In this document: piece after piece, positions 58,439 to 64,000 of the stretch
Numbering within the stretch: position 1 is the stretch's first letter
Layout: every line of letters begins with the position of its first letter
DNA from: Borreliella lanei
GTDB taxonomy: Bacteria > Spirochaetota > Spirochaetia > Borreliales > Borreliaceae
Reading direction: 5' to 3'
DNA length: 64,000 nucleotides
Assembly (NCBI RefSeq): GCF_014205895.1
Contig: NZ_JACHFC010000001.1
Coordinates: 402,493-466,492 of the forward strand
Position numbers and translations under genes: made by a program
The notes under the pieces: generated by a model
What the model saw: only the letters and a program-made list of their open reading frames with translations
What the model was told of the DNA's origin: nothing
Databases searched by the model: none

Positions 58439-58987
58439 ATGAAGATTTATTTAGCTTCTCCATTTTTTAAGGAAGAGGAAATTAAACTAAGGGATGAGGT
58501 TTTGAAATTTCTTGAAGAGTTTAATTTAGATGTATTTTCTCCAGAGCATCATGCTGTCAAAAAGATGGGATTGCTTGAGAAGGTTGATTATAAGTTTGCA
58601 AATAGAGATATAAGAGAGAAGATAAGAGAAATAGATTTAAAAGAGCTAGTTAGTAGCGATATTGTTTTAGCCTTGGTTAACTATGTTGATGCAGGTACAG
58701 CCTATGAAAGAGGATTTGCCTTTGCTAAAAAAATACCAAGTATAGATTTTTTTAAAGACAAACAAGATTCTGATTTTTATAATTTAATGTATAGTGATTG
58801 TACCGCTGCTTTTTCTAATTACAAGGATCTTAGGGAAGGAATTTTGACTTTTAAAGAATTGTGGATTAAGTTTAAAGGAGATAATGAAAATTTCAGAACC
58901 TTTTTTGATTATTTAAAAGCTAAATTGGGAAATAAATTAAAAAAAATTTTTACAACTTTACCTGTTAATGAAAAATGTGGTTGTTAA
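58439..58987 (+). CDS. Nucleoside 2-deoxyribosyltransferase family protein
   Basis: 182 residues from the ATG of MKIYLASPFFKEEE, with ATAGGGG upstream; the longer TTG reading adds five residues and no signal. Family features: YLASPFF at the start, the catalytic-type Asp/Glu region VALVNYVDAGTAYERGFAFA with the Glu of the transferase. Members exchange bases between deoxynucleosides. Borrelia depends on salvaged purines, so a salvage role is plausible. It is the last gene before the rRNA promoter. Confidence 0.87.
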   Translation: MKIYLASPFFKEEEIKLRDEVLKFLEEFNLDVFSPEHHAVKKMGLLEKVDYKFANRDIREKIREIDLKELVSSDIVLALVNYVDAGTAYERGFAFAKKIPSIDFFKDKQDSDFYNLMYSDCTAAFSNYKDLREGILTFKELWIKFKGDNENFRTFFDYLKAKLGNKLKKIFTTLPVNEKCGC

Positions 58988-59057
58988 TGCTTTTATCACG
59001 GTTTATTAATAAAATTTATTTTTTTATATTTTATATTAATAAAATAATGCAAAGGTA

Positions 59058-59087
59058 TTGACAATATGATTCTTCTTTTGTTAAAGT
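59058..59087 (+). promoter_or_regulatory. 16S rRNA promoter
   Basis: TTGACA at 59058-59063, then 18 bases to TAAAGT (59082-59087). The -35 is perfect and the -10 moderate. It lies about 110 bases before the mature 16S start and just upstream of the precursor stem. Confidence 0.7.
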
Positions 59088-59116
59088 ATTAAAGGTTGAA
59101 ATGATTATTGGAAGAT

Positions 59117-59135
59117 GAGAGAAGGGAAGAGTTAA
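59117..59135 (+). other. 16S precursor processing stem, 5' strand
   Basis: AGGGAAGAGTTAA (59123-59135) is perfectly complementary to TTAACTCTTCCCT at 60765-60777 behind the 16S gene, with four more pairs beyond one mismatch. This is the expected long stem cut by RNase III around pre-16S RNA. Confidence 0.75.
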
Positions 59136-59196
59136 GTAAGGTTAAAAGCCAAAAGAATAAACAAAACCTGTTAATTTTTTTAAATAAAAAAATAAG

Positions 59197-60735
<1,539 letters not shown>

Positions 60736-60764
60736 AAGAGAAAGATAAACTAAGGCTAATTCCA

Positions 60765-60783
60765 TTAACTCTTCCCTACTCTT
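60765..60783 (+). other. 16S precursor processing stem, 3' strand
   Basis: TTAACTCTTCCCT (60765-60777), the exact partner of 59123-59135, followed by an imperfect extension. It lies about 30 bases after the mature 16S end. Confidence 0.75.
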
Positions 60784-60900
60784 TTCTTTTGATAAGAGAG
60801 TTTTTAAAGCCAGTGTTATTTCTATAAGCCTAAGAGAAGTTTTTTTATTGTTGATATTAAAGAGCTTTATTAAAACTTAGACTTAAGTTTAGATTATTCT

Positions 60901-60974
60901 GGGGGTTTAGCTCAGTTGGCTAGAGCATCGGCTTTGCAAGCCGAGGGTCAAGGGTTCGAGTCCCTTAACCTCCA
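60901..60974 (+). tRNA. tRNA-Ala (TGC)
   Basis: 74-nt cloverleaf with acceptor GGGGGTT/AACCTCC, discriminator A and anticodon TGC at 60935-60937. It follows the 16S gene by about 165 bases on the same strand and is known in Borrelia to be co-transcribed with it. No CCA encoded. Confidence 0.97.
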
Positions 60975-61029
60975 TTGGGCCTGTGCCTTAAATTGCGATT
61001 AAGCATGTTTTCAAGTAGCTTTGTTAAAG

Positions 61030-61545
61030 TAATTGTTGAAATCAAACAAAATCCAGAAGAATTTTTGGGTTAAAGTTGGGATTTGACGATATTAAGAAGA
61101 ATGTTTAGAAGCGAAGTAAACTGCCGATAAAAACGGGCCTTGTTTCTCTAAAGGACAAGGATTAAGCAGGATTATATTTTTCAGCAGCTTATTTTATAAA
61201 CGACCACATTTATTCCTGGCTTTTAGTTAGCAATAAATGTGGATCGTCAATTGTGATGTCTGCAGGAAGGCAAGCCTTATAACGAGCCACAATTCTTATT
61301 ATCGTTATCATCATTTAGTGGCGGGGATTCGTGTTAGACTGCCAGTTAGTCGGAGGAAGATAAAAAGGTTGCATTATTAAATTGCCCCTTATGTTTTAGG
61401 TTACAAACTTGCTCCAATAGCCCAAAAAGCTAAGCAAAATACCATAAATCAGGCTTCAGTTTGGATTTGCCTGGCACTCAATGTCATGAATTTGGAATCG
61501 CTAATAATCGCATATTTTTTAATATGGAAATTGAATAAAATTTTG
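61030..61545 (+). pseudogene. Degenerate partial copy of 16S rRNA
   Basis: The spacer between tRNA-Ala and tRNA-Ile aligns by eye, in the same orientation, with the 16S gene from about 59820 to 60570. Examples: 61491-61510 matches 60523-60542 at 18 of 20 bases (core GGAATCGCTA-TAATCG); 61381-61422 matches 60392-60433 at 31 of 42; AGACTGCC and GTCGGAGGAAG occur in both in the same order; upstream, GGGTTAAAGTTGGGATTTGA matches GGTGTAAGGGTGGAATCTGT. Internal deletions of about 200 bases and many substitutions make it non-functional as rRNA. The boundaries are approximate. Confidence 0.85.
61201..61246 (+). repeat. Inverted repeat inside the 16S remnant
   Basis: CCACATTTATT (61204-61214) and AATAAATGTGG (61232-61242) are exact complements around a 17-nt loop; CGA and TCG extend the stem past one bulged A. 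It lies where the variable helix 33 region of 16S would be expected. Confidence 0.6.
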
Positions 61546-61604
61546 TTATTTTTATTAATTATAATTTAAAGCAGTGCTGCCGCATTTAAAACGATAGAAT
61601 ACAT

Positions 61605-61678
61605 TGGGACCAGGATGAGTTGAACATCCGACCTCAGGTTTATCAGACCTGCGCTCTAACCACCTGAGCTATGATCCC
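61605..61678 (-). tRNA. tRNA-Ile (GAT)
   Basis: 74-nt cloverleaf on the minus strand: acceptor GGGATCA/TGGTCCC, discriminator A, anticodon GAT in CTGATAAAC. It is transcribed against the flanking rRNA genes from its own promoter at 61702-61730, in line with the separate tRNA-Ile transcript known in B. burgdorferi. Confidence 0.97.
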
Positions 61679-61701
61679 TTAAGCATATCAATTCTTTACA
61701 A

Positions 61702-61730
61702 ATTTTATTTAAATCTTATGACTTTGTCAA
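61702..61730 (-). promoter_or_regulatory. tRNA-Ile promoter
   Basis: Minus strand: TTGACA (61730-61725), a 17-base spacer and TAAAAT (61707-61702), near consensus. The tRNA begins about 24 bases further. The -35 overlaps one end of a long inverted repeat. Confidence 0.8.
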
Positions 61731-61766
61731 TATCTCTTATATCTTTTCAAGATATAAGAGATATTG
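61728..61766. repeat. 18-bp perfect inverted repeat by the tRNA-Ile promoter
   Basis: CAATATCTCTTATATCTT (61728-61745) and its exact complement (61749-61766) are separated by TTC. The left end shares three bases with the tRNA-Ile -35 box. There is no T-run, so it is not a standard terminator; an operator or a roadblock between converging transcripts is possible. Confidence 0.75.
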
Positions 61767-61869
61767 CATATAGTTTTTAATTTTTTATATATTTATTAAT
61801 GCCCGCTATTTTATATTTTAGATTAGCATTTTTATATAAGCTGGTTTAAGCTTAACTGCTTCAACTTTT

Positions 61870-61904
61870 TAAATTTTTTTAGATTAAAAATCTAAAAAAA
61901 TTTA
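61870..61904. repeat. 16-bp perfect inverted repeat upstream of mag
   Basis: TAAATTTTTTTAGATT and its exact complement with a loop of three A. The T7/A7 runs in the arms let the hairpin resemble a bidirectional terminator, as seen between opposing transcripts. It lies about 105 bases before the mag start. Confidence 0.65.
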
Positions 61905-62009
61905 TTAACCAACCAAGAATTTATTAAAATATGTATTTATTGGATAATTAAATGATTTTAGTTTTTATTTTTTTATTATTATTTATTATCTTGTTTTAAA
62001 ATTGAGTTT

Positions 62010-62570
62010 ATGGATCGATATTTTTTTTTGCAAGATGCCACTACCGTTGCAAAGTTATTGCTTGGTAATTTGTTGATAAGAAAGATCGACAAAGAGGAAA
62101 TAGTTACCAGAATTGTTGAAACGGAAGCTTATATGGGAATAACAGATAGCGCTTGTCATTCTTATGGCGGCAAGATAACAAATCGCACAAGTGCTATGTA
62201 TAGCATAGGAGGATATTCTTATGTTTATATAATATATGGCATGCATTATATGTTTAACATTGTGACTGCGGATAAAAATAATCCCCAGGCTGTTTTAATC
62301 AGAGGTGTAGAGCCCATTTCTCCAGCATTGGGAGAGAAAAGCATTTTTACTAACGGTCCTGGAAAACTTACAAAATTTTTAAACATTGATTTAACTTTTA
62401 ATAAAGTTGATCTTATTGGGAATAATGAGCTTTTTTTACAAAGAGGTTTGAATCTAGATTTTAATATATGTTGTTCAAAAAGAATCAATATTGATTATGC
62501 ACAAGAGAGTGATATAAACAAGCTTTGGAGATTTTATATCAAAGATAACAAATTTGTTTCAAGGCGTTGA
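62010..62570 (+). CDS. mag: 3-methyladenine DNA glycosylase
   Basis: 186 residues, AAG/MPG family enzyme that removes alkylated and deaminated purines. The catalytic Glu lies in RIVETEAYMGITDSACHSYGG, and SAMYSIGGYSYVYIIYGMHYMFN and VLIRGVEPI are family blocks. It sits in the 16S-23S spacer, a typical place in Lyme Borrelia. Only a weak ribosome-binding site (GAG) precedes the ATG. Confidence 0.94.
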   Translation: MDRYFFLQDATTVAKLLLGNLLIRKIDKEEIVTRIVETEAYMGITDSACHSYGGKITNRTSAMYSIGGYSYVYIIYGMHYMFNIVTADKNNPQAVLIRGVEPISPALGEKSIFTNGPGKLTKFLNIDLTFNKVDLIGNNELFLQRGLNLDFNICCSKRINIDYAQESDINKLWRFYIKDNKFVSRR

Positions 62571-62582
62571 CTTTCATTTAAA

Positions 62583-62612
62583 TATATTTTTTAAAATTTT
62601 TTAAAAAATATA
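62583..62612 (+). terminator. Possible terminator after mag
   Basis: 12-bp perfect AT-only inverted repeat, TATATTTTTTAA and TTAAAAAATATA, with a 6-nt spacer, 13 bases after the mag stop. All-AT stems are weak, so this is tentative. Confidence 0.35.
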
Positions 62613-62702
62613 ATATTATTAAATTCGATTATTTTATGCTTTAAGGGTAATTATTGAGAATAAATTATTTGTGATAGTATATTTTACAAGAGAGATTTAT
62701 GT

Positions 62703-63542
62703 ATGAATTCTAATTATAAAAGATATAAAATGCTGGTTTTTGACCTTGATGGCACTTTATTGAATAATAATCATGAGATTACTTTTTTAACTCTCGAGGT
62801 TCTTTTGGCTTTGGAGAAATATTTTAAAATAATTATTGCAACCGGAAGAAGATTGAGTGAAGTTAAAAATATTAGGAGTCAATTAAAAGAAATTGGTATT
62901 AATGAAAATTATCTTGTAACGGCGAATGGGGCTGAAGTGTTTTTGCAAGAAAATTTAATTTTTAGACATGCAATGAGTTATGGCTTAGCAAAAGAAATTC
63001 TCAAGATACATACGGACAGTGTTGATGTTAATCTTTATACTTTTGATGCTTGGTATTCTAATACAGACGTTAAAAGTCCTATTATGAAACATTTTATTAG
63101 GGATTTAGGCTTAAATGTTATTATTGGAGATTTAACTAAACTAAACGTTGATTCTGTTTCTAAGATTGTTTATTATTGTGATGATTTGGCAATTCTTAAT
63201 AAACTTGACAATGAGATTAGGAGTAAGGATTTTAAGGACACAAGAGTATTTTTTTCTTCTAAAGATTTATTAGAGGTTACCAATATTAATGCTAATAAAT
63301 ATAATGCTATTAAAAATATTGCTTTTCTTGAAGGCATTCCACTGTGTGATGTTTTAGCTTTTGGAGATAATAATAATGATTATGAGATGCTCAAAAATCT
63401 TGGTAAAGGGGTTTTAATGAAAAATGCTAATGAATTTCTTAAAATTAATTTAGCAAATAATGAAATAACAAGATTTAGCAATAATGAGGATGGTGTTGCT
63501 AGGTTTTTAATTGATTTTTTTGAGCTTAATATTAAATATTAA
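62703..63542 (+). CDS. Cof-type HAD hydrolase
   Basis: 279 residues, haloacid dehalogenase superfamily, probably a sugar- or nucleotide-phosphate phosphatase. Motif I is FDLDGTLLNN with both catalytic Asp, motif II IIIATGRR, then a Lys in SKIVYYC/NANKYNAIK and motif IV VLAFGDNNNDYEML. The C2-type cap lies between. The substrate cannot be read from sequence. It is the last gene before the 23S promoter. Confidence 0.92.
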   Translation: MNSNYKRYKMLVFDLDGTLLNNNHEITFLTLEVLLALEKYFKIIIATGRRLSEVKNIRSQLKEIGINENYLVTANGAEVFLQENLIFRHAMSYGLAKEILKIHTDSVDVNLYTFDAWYSNTDVKSPIMKHFIRDLGLNVIIGDLTKLNVDSVSKIVYYCDDLAILNKLDNEIRSKDFKDTRVFFSSKDLLEVTNINANKYNAIKNIAFLEGIPLCDVLAFGDNNNDYEMLKNLGKGVLMKNANEFLKINLANNEITRFSNNEDGVARFLIDFFELNIKY

Positions 63543-63665
63543 TAATTTGTATTTAAATGTTTAATGTATTTGGTTTATTTTTAGCAGAATTTTCTATTTA
63601 AAATATAAATTTTTTACTTAAAATTTATTTTTGTAAATTTATTTATTAAAATATTGGAATAAGTA

Positions 63666-63694
63666 TTGACATGGATTAAACAAAGATATATATT
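63666..63694 (+). promoter_or_regulatory. 23S rRNA promoter
   Basis: TTGACA (63666-63671), a 17-base spacer and TATATT (63689-63694): nearly consensus and stronger than the 16S promoter. This agrees with 23S-5S being transcribed separately from 16S in Borrelia. Confidence 0.82.
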
Positions 63695-63747
63695 ATTCTA
63701 TGTTGCATAAACAAATTGGCAAAATAGAGATGGAAGATAAAAATATG

Positions 63748-64000
63748 GTCAAAGTAATAAGAGTCTATGGTGAATGCCTAGGAGCTTTAAGGCGAAGAAG
63801 GTCGTGGTAAGCTGCGAAAAGCTTGGGGGGAGAAGCAAACATTTATTGATCCCAAGATTACCGAATGGAGTAATCCAGCTAGCAAGATGCTAGCTATCTA
63901 TTATCTAAATAATAGAGGCGATACCAGGGGAAGTGAACCATCTAAGTACCCTGAGGAAAAGAAATCAAAGAGATTCCCTTAGTAGTGGCGAGCGAAAAGG
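63748..64000 (+). rRNA. rrl: 23S ribosomal RNA, 5' end, cut by the window edge
   Basis: About 250 nt of large-subunit rRNA, beginning near GTCAAAGTAATAAGAGTC and continuing with the conserved GGTGAATGCCTAGGAGCT, then AACATTTATTGATCCCAAGATT and AGTAGTGGCGAGCGAA. The start is approximate. Confidence 0.95.

Larger units (their letters stand above)
61679..62009. other. Divergent spacer between tRNA-Ile and mag
   Basis: About 330 AT-rich bases without a gene. It holds the tRNA-Ile promoter and two long inverted repeats (61728-61766 and 61870-61904), described separately. No clear mag promoter was found. Confidence 0.6.

Overview
The window is about 64 kb of very AT-rich spirochaete chromosome. 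Gene content and order match the central part of the linear chromosome of a Lyme disease Borrelia (Borreliella burgdorferi sensu lato), read in the opposite direction to the usual B31 numbering. Three things support this: a single 16S gene separated from 23S by about 3 kb holding mag and a HAD hydrolase gene, dnaA and dnaN side by side but split by the origin, and MurA with Asp in place of the catalytic Cys. The species assignment comes from remembered gene order, not from a database search.

Layout. 1-10.4 kb: one minus-strand block, tuf followed by the S10 and spc ribosomal protein genes down to a truncated rplO. It starts from a strong sigma70-type promoter near 10.6 kb with a roughly 180-nt leader that may contain an attenuator. 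10.9-22.8 kb: a plus-strand lipoprotein gene, then minus-strand MATE, murA, a YmdB-like pseudo-enzyme, lspA, a Nif3-like gene, pgeF, lptB/lptA/lptC-like genes, ndk, ebfC and dnaX. 23.0-24.3 kb: 4.5S SRP RNA, three tRNA-Ser, one tRNA-Arg and a lipoprotein gene. 24.4-41.3 kb: a TPR protein, an FN3/lectin-like exported protein, uvrC, a lipoprotein, a HolA-like protein, galactolipid synthase, mscS, a split chromate transporter, rpoN-hpf-HPr-antiporter/EIIA, aspS and fba. 41.5-47.1 kb: epimerase, jag, yidC, rnpA, rpmH, a DciA-like gene and dnaN.

The replication origin lies between dnaN and dnaA (47.1-47.34 kb). Base composition of the plus strand switches there from A/C-rich to T/G-rich. Right of it are dnaA (oriented head-on to the fork), gyrB, gyrA, a parS site, parB, the opposing parA-parZ pair, yigZ, two small genes, rsmI and a deoxyribosyltransferase. 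The window ends with the rRNA region: 16S, tRNA-Ala, a degenerate 16S remnant, tRNA-Ile (minus), mag, a Cof-type hydrolase and the first 250 bases of 23S.

The genes are mainly housekeeping: translation, replication initiation and chromosome partition, envelope lipid/lipoprotein biogenesis, and DNA repair. I see no insertion sequence, prophage or CRISPR array. The most unusual items are the decayed 16S copy in the rRNA spacer, a parS palindrome that also looks like the gyrA terminator, an origin with DnaA-trio-like repeats served by a DnaA with a changed DNA-recognition signature, the YmdB-like protein without metal ligands, a compact sigma54/PTS-like cluster, and the putative attenuator before tuf.
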